From NCBI GenBank assembly GCA_031254955.1, contig JAIRTK010000198.1, positions 1-17,815 on the forward strand: 17,815 nt of DNA. The letters run 5' to 3'. The translations under genes and the position numbers were made by a program. Each line of letters starts with the position of its first letter. Within the stretch, counting starts at the first letter, position 1. Below the pieces are notes generated by a model that saw only the letters and a list, made by a program, of their open reading frames with translations, was not told the DNA's origin and searched no databases. Source of the DNA: Opitutaceae bacterium (GTDB lineage Bacteria > Verrucomicrobiota > Verrucomicrobiia > Opitutales > Opitutaceae). Shown here piece after piece: positions 10,676 to 17,660 of the stretch.

Positions 10676-10764
10676 GTCGTAGCGCAGACTTGTAGCGCAG
10701 ACTTCCGAGTCTGCTTCAGGGCGGGCCTGCGGCCCGTCAGCAGGTTTGGAAACCTGCGCTACGC
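10676..10764. repeat. Dispersed-repeat cassette with three hairpins, right of PP2C
   Basis: It opens with GTCGTAGCGCAGACTT, whose TGTAGCGCAGACTT part is immediately repeated, and closes with CCTGCGCTACGC. Three short hairpins are nested inside: GCAGACT/AGTCTGC (10697-10703 and 10708-10714), CGGGCC/GGCCCG (10722-10727 and 10731-10736) and GCAGGTTT/AAACCTGC (10740-10747 and 10750-10757). The cassette is related in inverse to 9406-9514. Such sequences look like REP-style intergenic repeats; copy number in the genome cannot be seen here. Confidence 0.85.
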
Positions 10765-10838
10765 AAGCAGTGCGTAATTTCACGGGCCGGAGGCGCGCCT
10801 TGAGTGGGCGGAGAGGCGGATTTGTAGCAGGTTTGCGG

Positions 10839-12935
10839 TCAGGCAAAAGGATGAAATGCGGCGTCGCGGGTTTCTCGGGTGAGGCGCGTGAAGCGGGCGT
10901 GCGGGAGGCTTTCGAGGAAGAGGCGTCCGTAGGGTTTGGCGAGGATGCGTGTGTCCAGGATCGTGATGAGGCCGCGGTCGGTCTTGGCGCGGATGAGGCG
11001 TCCGACGCCTTGGCGGAATTTCACCAGGGCGTCGGGTAGCGTGAGGTCGTTGAAGGGGTTGCCGCCTTGGTCGCGGATCCATTCGGCGCGGGCTTCGGGC
11101 ACGGGGTGCGTGGGGACTTCAAAGGGGAGGCGCGTGATGATGACTTGGGAGAGCGCGGGGCCGGGGATGTCGATGCCGGTCCAGAAGGAGTCGGTGCCGA
11201 GGAGGATGGCGTTGCCGTCGGCGCGCATGCGGCGGGCCAGTTCGGTGCGCGAGTAGTCGGCGCCTTGCATGAGGAGGGGGCGGCGGGCGGTGGCGAGCGC
11301 GGGGGCGATGGTGTCGGCGACGCGGCGCATGTCGTGGTAACTGGTAAAGAGGGCGAGCGTGCCGCCGGGGACGCGGAGCGCGCAGTAGCCGATGTAGTCG
11401 GCGAGGGTGTCGAGCGCGAGGCGGGCTTCGCGCGGTGTGGGCAGGGGGATGTCGGAGGCGATGTAAATGCGCATGTGGCGTTCGTAGTCGAAGGGCGAGC
11501 GCGCGATGGCGGCGCGCACGGCTTCGGCGCCGATGCGTTGTTGGAAGGGTTCGATGCGGCCGCCCATGGCGAGGGTGGCGCTGGTGAAGAGGACGGAGGT
11601 GTCGCGGCGGAGCAGTTCCGCGCGGAGGAGGGGGGCGATGTCGATGGGGGCGTTGCGGAGGGTGACGATGGTCTGGCGGCGTCCGCTGCGTTCGAGCCAG
11701 TAAACGGCTTTGTCGTCGGCGAGGCCGAGGAAGTTGCGCAGGGTGGTTTGCGCGGATTTGAGTTTTTGCGTTTGTTCGAGCAGTTCTTCGCGTTCGCGGC
11801 TTTCTTCGAAGCGGTCGGCGAGGGTGCGGGCGGCTTTGGCGAGCGCGAGGAGGGGGGCGTCGAGCCAGGGTTCGGCGATGCCGGGCGAGCGCACGCGGAC
11901 GACGGGTTGTTTGTCGAGGTGGCGTTCGGCGAGGTGGTCGAAGAATTGGCGCGCGGCTTCGAGCGCGTCGGCGACGAGTTGGAGGGTCTCCGCGGGCGCG
12001 CCGTATTTTTTGAGCAGGCCGCGGTCTTTTTTGGGGTTGTAGAGGTATTTCAACATGCGGTCGATGCCGTAGCTGGAGAGGCGCAGGCCGAAGTGGTCGG
12101 TGGCGACGTCGGCGATGGTGTGGGCTTCGTCGAGCACGAGGAAGTCGTCGGGGAAGAGGATGCCGCGCGAGCCGCCTTTCGCGGCGGCGCCGCCGGCGTT
12201 GAGGTGGGCGAAGAGGAGGGCGTGGTTGACGACGATGACGTGGGCTTTGGCGAGGCGGGCGCGGGCGCGTTGGTAGAAGCAGCGTTCGCAGTCGCAGTAT
12301 TTGCGGGCGCAGGCGGAGGAGTCGGCGTTGACCAGTTCCCAGATTTCGGGGGAGGGTGGCGGGGAGAGTTCGTGGCGGAGGCCGTCGGCGGAGGTTTCGG
12401 CCCAGGTGGCGATGCGCTGGAGTTCGGCGTGTTCGGGCGTGGCGAAAAGCTCGTGTTTGTCGCGCAGCGCGGTGGCGAGGCGCGTGGTGCAGAGGTAGTT
12501 GGACTTGCCGACGAGCACGGTGCTTTTGAAGGCGGCGTAGTTCGCGAGTCCGGGGTCGGCGGCGAACACGCGGCGGCAGAGCGGGAGGTCTTTTGTCTCA
12601 AGTTGTTCCTGAAGCGCGATGGTGTGCGTGGAGACGAGGAGTTGGCGGCGCTGGTCGATCGCGTGCACGATGCCGGGGAGCAGGTAGGCGAGGGATTTGC
12701 CGACGCCGGTGCCGGCTTCGAAGAGCAGGGGTTCGTCGGCGGCCATCGCGGCGGCGGCGGCGCGGGCCATTTGTTCCTGTTGGGGGCGGTGTTCGAGTGC
12801 GAGGGCGGTCTGCAACACGCCGCCTTCGGCAAAAATGCGCGCGGCCAGCTTCGGCGCGCGCGAGGGCGGCGGCGGCGGCTCCTCCTCCGCGAAATGCGGC
12901 GGGAGCGGTTCGGAGGAGTCTGGCAGGCCGATCAT
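10839..12935 (-). CDS. dinG: DinG/XPD-type ATP-dependent DNA helicase with Fe-S cluster cysteines
   Basis: A 698-residue superfamily 2 helicase, close in length to E. coli DinG (about 716). Such enzymes unwind DNA 5'-3', resolving R-loops and repair intermediates. Motifs seen are the Q-like HRPQQEQM (49-56), Walker A AGTGVGKS (74-81, K80), STHTIALQEQ (Ia, about 102), DEAH box LDEAH (269-272), SATLA (motif III-like, about 451), GTDSFWTGIDIPG (motif V, about 579) and QGVGRLIR (motif VI, about 641). Between Walker A and DEAH, C149, C209, C214, C216 and C219 surround the expected Fe-S site; four of them would hold the cluster. This supports DinG/YoaA rather than a plain DEAD helicase. The first 30 residues are acidic and Pro-rich. 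Upstream, TTGACA (minus strand, 12991-12996) could be a -35, but the -10 at 17 bp is poor. The gene is alone in its transcription unit. Confidence 0.92.
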   Translation of the reverse strand: MIGLPDSSEPLPPHFAEEEPPPPPSRAPKLAARIFAEGGVLQTALALEHRPQQEQMARAAAAAMAADEPLLFEAGTGVGKSLAYLLPGIVHAIDQRRQLLVSTHTIALQEQLETKDLPLCRRVFAADPGLANYAAFKSTVLVGKSNYLCTTRLATALRDKHELFATPEHAELQRIATWAETSADGLRHELSPPPSPEIWELVNADSSACARKYCDCERCFYQRARARLAKAHVIVVNHALLFAHLNAGGAAAKGGSRGILFPDDFLVLDEAHTIADVATDHFGLRLSSYGIDRMLKYLYNPKKDRGLLKKYGAPAETLQLVADALEAARQFFDHLAERHLDKQPVVRVRSPGIAEPWLDAPLLALAKAARTLADRFEESREREELLEQTQKLKSAQTTLRNFLGLADDKAVYWLERSGRRQTIVTLRNAPIDIAPLLRAELLRRDTSVLFTSATLAMGGRIEPFQQRIGAEAVRAAIARSPFDYERHMRIYIASDIPLPTPREARLALDTLADYIGYCALRVPGGTLALFTSYHDMRRVADTIAPALATARRPLLMQGADYSRTELARRMRADGNAILLGTDSFWTGIDIPGPALSQVIITRLPFEVPTHPVPEARAEWIRDQGGNPFNDLTLPDALVKFRQGVGRLIRAKTDRGLITILDTRILAKPYGRLFLESLPHARFTRLTRETRDAAFHPFA

Positions 12936-13027
12936 GATGGTGTGGTCACGCTGGTGTGGCGCCCACCAATTCGGCCCGGGCGCGCCCCGGTGTCAACGAA
13001 GGGCGCCGAGCAAAGTGAGATTCCCCG

Positions 13028-13207
13028 CCGGAAAAAATCGTTCTCGTTCTCTTACTCGTTCTCGTTCTCGTTCTCTTTTTCGTTTTTATTTTTGTTTTCG
13101 TTTTTGTTCTCTTACTCGTTCTCCCTTCATTTGCTTTTCCGCTCGCGCAATGTTTTGAAGAGAGAAAGAGAACGAGAACGAGAAAGAGAAAGAGAACGAT
13201 TTTCCGG
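13028..13207. repeat. Long imperfect inverted repeat of GTTCTC and GTTTTT/GAGAAA units
   Basis: Both ends read CCGGAAAA…TCGTTCTC inward: left arm 13028-13075 and right arm 13158-13207, complementary with scattered mismatches. The 18-mer GTTCTCTTACTCGTTCTC occurs at 13046-13063 and again at 13106-13123 in the middle, and is identical to 6275-6292 of the hairpin between GH43 and LacZ. The middle also holds T-rich units such as CGTTTTTATTTTTG. It lies about 90-270 bp upstream of the helicase start codon and immediately left of a C-rich stretch (13208-13290) leading to the transposase relic. Confidence 0.9.
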
Positions 13208-13337
13208 GAGGGCCTCCTTCTTTCCCCCGCCCCCCCACACACTCTCTCCCCACACCCCTCTCCCTTCATCCCTCTCTCTCCCTCCGGGATTGCTGAATAG
13301 GTATTGATAATGATAAAGATTCGCCAAAAGAAGAGAA

Positions 13338-14133
13338 ATGAAAAGCAAGCACTGTGGTAGCGAAAAGATAGTGGAGAACGAGTTGAGCCGACATGGGCAT
13401 CAGAGGTGGCTGTGTCGAGAATGCCGGAAGACGCAGGGGGAGAAGGATCATTGCAGGGTGGACGAAAGTCGCAGATAGTCCGCCCTGAACCCTTACCTTG
13501 AGGGAGTTGGTTTGCGAGCGATGGAGCGCATGGAGAGGGGGCAGACATAATTCAGTGATGAATTGGGTGGTTGAGGAGGTGGAGGGGAAGATGCTGGCGC
13601 CAGTTGCTCCAGAGGAGGTGGAGTGGATGGAGACTGATGAACCATGGAGTTATACCACTTTCCACCCAGTTTCACCCTTTACGCCAATCCTTTTAACCAC
13701 GGATTGCACGGATAAAACGGATTGCACGGATGTTTAATTCATTGAAAAACAATGGGGTTATCTGTATTATCCGTTAAAATCCGTGCAATTCGGGGTCGGC
13801 TTGGAGGGTGTTTCTTAAGAAAGTTTCTGATTAAGAAATGGTATTATGTGGGTAAAAAAAACGGCCTGCTGGCTGTGGCGGGCTATTGATCGTGCTACCA
13901 AGAAAGTCCGCGGAGGGGTGCTGGGCGATCGTGGAACCGAAACGGCCAGGTGTCTGGATGCGCAACTTCCTCATGCCGATTCTATCCCCTTCTGCACCGA
14001 TTGCTGGCATCCCTACGGCATCATTTTCGAGAAACACCGCCATCTCCAAGACAAGGCCCACACCTTCACCTTAGAAAGTCACAATAACCGTCTGCGCTGC
14101 TATCTAAAGCATGTCGTCAGCAGAGCCATGTAG
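13338..14133 (+). pseudogene. Decayed IS1-family transposase (InsA/InsB-like)
   Basis: Four blocks in order reconstruct one IS1-type transposase. First is a zinc-ribbon start at 13338 (KHCGSEK, then GHQRWLCRECRKTQ), closely resembling InsA, although one expected cysteine is Ser; a TAG ends it at 13476. Next is a helix-turn-helix segment (GVGLRAMER, then after a frameshift RHNSVMNWV, about 13505-13570). Then comes the first catalytic Asp in METDEPWSY (Asp codon 13636-13638). After an insertion at 13653-13843, the DDE core resumes with KKTACWLWRAIDR, LGDRGTE, FCTDCWHPY (second Asp) and ESHNNRLRCYL (Glu). A run of eight A at 13854-13861 adds a further frameshift relative to a seven-A ancestor. 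The expected LARFRRKT-like C-terminus is replaced by unrelated sequence after about 14106. With two stops, frameshifts, an insertion and a lost 3' end, it cannot be active. Confidence 0.87.
13653..13843. mobile_element. MITE-like 191-bp insertion with TTA target duplication, inside the IS1 relic
   Basis: Removing 13653-13843 plus one TTA rejoins WSY to the downstream transposase block at the position expected in IS1 enzymes, so the insertion limits are set by the interrupted gene. The ends are TACCACTTTC and GAAATGGTA, inverted with one mismatch, and TTA flanks both sides (13650-13652 and 13844-13846). Inside are two copies of CGGATTGCACGGAT with an inverted partner ATCCGTTAAAATCCGTGCAA (about 13777-13796) and the palindrome TTTCTTAAGAAA (13811-13822). 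No transposase is encoded. A 3-bp TNA-type duplication would fit mobilisation by an IS5-group enzyme, but that is inference. Confidence 0.82.
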
Positions 14134-14168
14134 GGGCTTCGCCGTTGCTGGTGCACGGTTATCAAGCC

Positions 14169-14188
14169 GGGCGTCGCAAGCGACGCCC
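14169..14188. repeat. GGGCGTCGC/GCGACGCCC palindrome downstream of the IS1 relic
   Basis: Nine perfect pairs are separated by AA, within a stretch (about 14106-14200) that replaces the 3' end of the transposase. The neighbouring sequence, GTAGGGGCTTCGCCG at about 14130 and CCCCTGC at 14186-14192, suggests a larger dispersed repeat whose insertion or recombination removed the transposase end. Confidence 0.6.
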
Positions 14189-14221
14189 CTGCAAAAGAGT
14201 GATTTTCATTGGGAATGGGTA

Positions 14222-14305
14222 TAATACCAGTTCCGAAGCATTTTTAGACTTTAGGCAGGATTGGTGCCCTACCCAAAATATAAATCTCGTTCGGAAATGG
14301 TATTA
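14222..14305. mobile_element. Second, 84-bp MITE-like element with related ends
   Basis: The ends TAATACCAGTTCCGAA (14222-14237) and TTCGGAAATGGTATTA (14290-14305) are complementary at 15 of 16 positions and share TACCA(N)TT…/GAAATGGTA with the 191-bp element in the transposase relic. The interior is unrelated apart from a small GGCA/TGCC stem and carries no gene. The flanking triplets TAA and TTA are not a direct duplication, so target duplication is not demonstrated. It lies 66 bp beyond the 3' end of the GH106 gene. Confidence 0.72.
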
Positions 14306-14371
14306 GAATTTCTCTCCAGGTTTTGCTTGGAGATGGCCTTGGCGGGTTCGGGGGCCGGGAAGTGGCGGTTG

Positions 14372-17134
14372 TCAGCGCTCCACTTTCAGCGGCGTGAGCG
14401 TCACGGGGCCGAGCAGGCCGGAGGGCTGGAGCGGCCACAGGCCTGCGTCGAGCGGCTTGTAGTGCGCGTTGACGAAATTGATTTCGTGGAAGTTTTTCCA
14501 GACCACGCCGCGTTGGTCCAGGTCGCGGATGCGGTTCGCGGCGAGGTTGGTCACTTCGATGGCGAGGTGGTTTTTGCCGGGGCGCAGGCTGTGGCCGATG
14601 CGCGCGCGGAAGGGCAGGCTCCAGAGCAGGCCGAGGTCGCGGCCGTTGACGAGCACGCGCGCGGTTTCGCGCACGTCGCCGAGGTCGAGCCACCAGTCTT
14701 CGATGTCCATGCCTTCGGGCGCGGGCGGCAGTTCGAAATCGAGTTCGTAGCGCGCCATGCCGGCGAAGCGTCTGGCTTCGCCGCCTTGGTCGGTCCAGGA
14801 GGTGAGCGCGGCGGTTTTGAAGGGGGGGGGGAGTTGCGGGCCGCCGCTCGCGAAGGTGACGGTCCACCGGCCTTCGAGGGCGGCGGGGGCGCCCACGGGG
14901 GCGGAATAGGTCCAGGATGCGGCGTTTTTCGGGATGGTTTCGTCTGTCGTGTAGGTGCGGACGATGATGGACTGGCCGGGCGCGAGTTGCAGGCCGACGG
15001 AAAGGGTGGCGGGTTTGCCGGCGGCGGAATCGGCGCGGGTGGCGGAATAGCGGGCCAGGCCGGAGACGCCGGAGAGCGGGTCGTAGAGCGCGGCGGCGGC
15101 GTCTCCGGTGGCGAGCGGGGCGGCGTCGGAGTAGGGTTTGTCCGTGAGGTTGGCGATGAACCAGACGTGGCCGTCGGGCAGCGCGCGGCGGATGAAGCGC
15201 AGGCCGCTGTCGGCGATGGTTTCGCGGGCGACGGGCACGAGGCCGAGGAGTGTGTCGAGGTCGTCGCCGACATAGACGTTGCCTTTGCCGAGCAGCGCGG
15301 CGCGCACGGCGGTGCCGGGTGGCGGGAGTTCGAGGCGCGCGAGTTGTTCCGCGAACTCGGCGCGGCGGGTTTCGAGTCGGGCGAAGCCGGGCACGTCGGC
15401 GGGCATGGTTTCGTAGAAGAGTATCCGCGCGCCTTGGTTTGCGAGGTCGAGCAGGCGGCGGAGGGTGGCGGCGGGCATGTGGCTGGCGCGGGGCACGAGG
15501 ATGGCTTGGTATTCGGCGGCGCCGATGGTTCGCAGCCTGTTGCTTCGGGGGACGCAGGCGGTGGTGCGCAGTTGTTCGTCGGAGACGAAATCAAATGTGT
15601 AGCCGCGGTCGAGCAGTGTCTGCGCCAGTCGTCCGGCGGGCGCCTCGGTGAGCCAGTCGTGGCCGTGCATGCCGAGGTTGCGGTTCCAGCCTTTCGGGTT
15701 GTGCCAGAGGTCGTAAAGCGGCCAGTAGAGGAGGATGCCGTTGTCGGGGCGGCCTGCTTGGAGGAAGGATTGGACGCGGGTGATGTAGGTGTTGAGCGCG
15801 GCAAATTCGTGCCAGAGGGGGTTGCGCGGGTTGTATTGGGTGGAGGCGTAGAAGAGCCAGCCGGGCCAGGGGGCGTCGGCGGGGCTGAAGCATGAGCCGT
15901 GGTAAAAGATGTGGTTGATGCCGGTGAGGAATAGCTGGTCTAGTTCGGGTTTGAGGGCGGAGGGCGTCTCGTGGAAATGCTCGCGCGCCCAGGTGAAGGT
16001 CTCGGAGGAGGCGAGTTTTTTCCCGGTCACGTGCGCGGCGGATGAGGCGAGCTGGTTGACGAGTGGTTGCGGCACTTCGCGGCTGCGTTCTTCGGGTGGA
16101 TTGCGGTAGAGTGGAATCGGGAAATCGGTGGAGCCAAAGATTTCCGTCTCGGGGATGTCGGCGAGCGCGTAGAGGTCGAGGAGGTTGGCGGGCGCGCCGT
16201 GCGCTTGCTCGCGGCTGATGCCGCCGGTGGAGCGTGTCCAGGCGTGCCAGGCGCGGACGTAGTCCATGTGCAGGCTGGCGAGGGTCTCGCGGTAATCGGA
16301 CTTGATGCGCGCGATCGTGTCGGCGTCGTTTTCGGCGGCGGGCGCGGTGGCGAGCAGCGCGGCGTGGTCGGCGAGGTCGTAGCCGTGTTGTTTGCGGAAG
16401 GCGTCGGGGAGTTCCGCGGCCCAGTTGGCCTTGTATTCAAATGAATCGTGGAATTGCGCGCGGATGGCGCCGGGCGGGAGTTGTTTGAGCGCGGCGGTGA
16501 ACGGTTCGAGATACTGCGCGAGGGCGGCGGTCGAGTAGGGGTTGAGCACGGGGCCTGCGCCGCCCGGCGCGGAGCGTTTCACGCGAAAGCCCGTGGGTTT
16601 CGGCGTGAATTTTCCGTCCGTGATTTCGATGGCGAGTTCGGCGTCCTCCGGGCGGACTTGCGGGCCGCCGAATGGCCAGCCGGTGCCGGTCGCCATGTCC
16701 ACGCCGAGGCCGAGCCGGGCGGCCTCGGCGGCGGTGTGGCGCAGCACTTCGACGTAACGCGGGGAGAGAAAGGTGAGGTAGCGGCGTTCGGAGCCGCGCG
16801 CGCCGTAGATGGGCGTGATTTCCACGCCGCCGAGGCCCGCGCCGGCAAACGCGGTCAGCTCGCGGGTGATGCCGTCTTCGTCCACCGCGCTGCCCGGCCA
16901 CCACCAGCGTGTCCAGGGGCGCGTCACGCGGGTGGTTTCGGGCCAGGCGGGCGGCTGTCGCCCGGAGACGGATTGCGGGGCGGCGACCGGCGAGGAGGCG
17001 GCGGACTGCTGGGCGCCGCCGGACTGCTGGGTGGCGGCGGGCGGCGGCGGCGGGGGCGCGCCGTCCGCGCGTATTGAAGAAAGGAATACGGCTTGGAGCG
17101 CCGCCAGAACAAGGGTGATGGAGGATCGGGTCAT
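14372..17134 (-). CDS. Exported GH106 alpha-L-rhamnosidase
   Basis: A 920-residue protein matching the large GH106 family, which cleaves terminal alpha-L-rhamnose from pectic rhamnogalacturonan and other plant glycans. The signature RPWTRWWWPGSAVDEDGITREL with GLGGVEITP lies near residues 72-108, followed by the TIM-barrel region with FHDSFEYK (E233) and ASSETFTW (E378), two conserved acids that are catalytic candidates, and FYHGSCFSP (about 410). The C-terminal part ends in a galactose-binding-like beta-sandwich (about 800-900, LDLGDVRETARVLVNGRDLG). The frame opens at 17188; the start at 17134 gives MTRSSITLVLAALQAVFLSS, a clear signal peptide, and 17146 (MPAP) is an alternative. A low-complexity Pro/Gln/Ala linker (about 25-60) follows. 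A TCTCCA/TGGAGA stem (14313-14333) lies past the stop but has no U tract. Transcribed alone, it probably cooperates with the esterase and galactosidase genes about 5 kb away. Confidence 0.88.
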   Translation of the reverse strand: MTRSSITLVLAALQAVFLSSIRADGAPPPPPPAATQQSGGAQQSAASSPVAAPQSVSGRQPPAWPETTRVTRPWTRWWWPGSAVDEDGITRELTAFAGAGLGGVEITPIYGARGSERRYLTFLSPRYVEVLRHTAAEAARLGLGVDMATGTGWPFGGPQVRPEDAELAIEITDGKFTPKPTGFRVKRSAPGGAGPVLNPYSTAALAQYLEPFTAALKQLPPGAIRAQFHDSFEYKANWAAELPDAFRKQHGYDLADHAALLATAPAAENDADTIARIKSDYRETLASLHMDYVRAWHAWTRSTGGISREQAHGAPANLLDLYALADIPETEIFGSTDFPIPLYRNPPEERSREVPQPLVNQLASSAAHVTGKKLASSETFTWAREHFHETPSALKPELDQLFLTGINHIFYHGSCFSPADAPWPGWLFYASTQYNPRNPLWHEFAALNTYITRVQSFLQAGRPDNGILLYWPLYDLWHNPKGWNRNLGMHGHDWLTEAPAGRLAQTLLDRGYTFDFVSDEQLRTTACVPRSNRLRTIGAAEYQAILVPRASHMPAATLRRLLDLANQGARILFYETMPADVPGFARLETRRAEFAEQLARLELPPPGTAVRAALLGKGNVYVGDDLDTLLGLVPVARETIADSGLRFIRRALPDGHVWFIANLTDKPYSDAAPLATGDAAAALYDPLSGVSGLARYSATRADSAAGKPATLSVGLQLAPGQSIIVRTYTTDETIPKNAASWTYSAPVGAPAALEGRWTVTFASGGPQLPPPFKTAALTSWTDQGGEARRFAGMARYELDFELPPAPEGMDIEDWWLDLGDVRETARVLVNGRDLGLLWSLPFRARIGHSLRPGKNHLAIEVTNLAANRIRDLDQRGVVWKNFHEINFVNAHYKPLDAGLWPLQPSGLLGPVTLTPLKVER

Positions 17135-17514
17135 GGGTGCTGGCATGGAGAACGGGGGTTGGGAATGGACGTTCACACCATGAACCACAAATACGCCGCG
17201 TCATTCAAGACGCAGTCATATTGACAGTCAACGGGGCGGAGTCCCAAGCGGCATTGGTCAGCAAAACGCGCCATCGGTTCGCCATCACAAGCGATTTACC
17301 CGGCATGCGCGCGCTGCCACGCGCGCGAAGCGGGGCAAAAGCAGCGTGGGGTTTGGCGCTCATGGCACGACGCGGTGTGCCCCGACAGGTTGCGTCTCCG
17401 GGAAAACCGGCGTGGTTTGCGTGGTTTATCCATCTGATCCTCTTCCTTGCTCAAAACGATACTAAAGAGGCGCCGCCTGACAGGGGGGGGCGCGCTTCAA
17501 AGTCGTGTCATTTT
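17135..17514. other. Leader and upstream region of GH106
   Basis: No gene is supported here. It holds the candidate promoter listed separately, the perfect GCGCGCG/CGCGCGC stem around 17310-17335 and short GC-rich direct repeats near 17400-17425. The open frame that crosses it on the plus strand has no recognisable domain and runs into the purine repeat at 17609-17640, so it is treated as non-coding. Confidence 0.5.
17203..17231 (-). promoter_or_regulatory. Candidate sigma70-type promoter for GH106
   Basis: On the minus strand TTGACT (17226-17231) and TTGAAT (17203-17208) are separated by 17 bp, a good -35 and a moderate -10 (four of six). They lie about 70 bp upstream of the chosen start codon. 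The -35 overlaps the 11-bp palindrome TTGACAGTCAA (17221-17231), which could be a repressor site. No experimental support is available. Confidence 0.4.
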
Positions 17515-17660
17515 CGGGATTTTTCCTCTTTATTCTTTATTTTCATCTTTATCTTTATCTTTCGTCAGGAGGGGGATGTGAATTCAGGGTGGGGCGAGAA
17601 GTCTGACAAGAGAAAGAGAAAGAGAAAGAGAAAGAGAAAGAATAAAGAAGAAATATCCCG
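17515..17660. repeat. Long imperfect inverted repeat with GAGAAA hexamer arm
   Basis: The pyrimidine-rich left arm (17515-17568, CGGGATTTTTCCTCTTTATT…TTTCGTCAG) and purine-rich right arm (17603-17660, CTGACAAGAGAAAG…GAAATATCCCG) are inverse copies with mismatches. The right arm contains five consecutive GAGAAA hexamers (about 17610-17640); the left has diverged ATCTTT units instead. The 34-nt loop is 17569-17602. The design matches the repeats at 6267-6348 and 13028-13207. Confidence 0.88.

Noticed and set aside
13028..13207. Hexamer repeat array as CRISPR
   Set aside because: Units are 6 bp without unique spacers and are arranged as an inverted repeat; no cas gene is nearby.
11067..13307. 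746-codon plus-strand open frame opposite the helicase, running into the hexamer repeat
   Set aside because: The composition is antisense-like and its end is translation of simple repeat; the minus strand holds all helicase motifs.
13498..13737. Plus-strand 79-codon frame as an independent small gene
   Set aside because: Its middle (MNWVVEEVEG…METDEPWSY) is the IS1 transposase and its end is translation of the inserted element.
14261..15895. 544-codon plus-strand open frame opposite GH106
   Set aside because: No recognisable domain and the same biased composition; GH106 motifs are on the minus strand.
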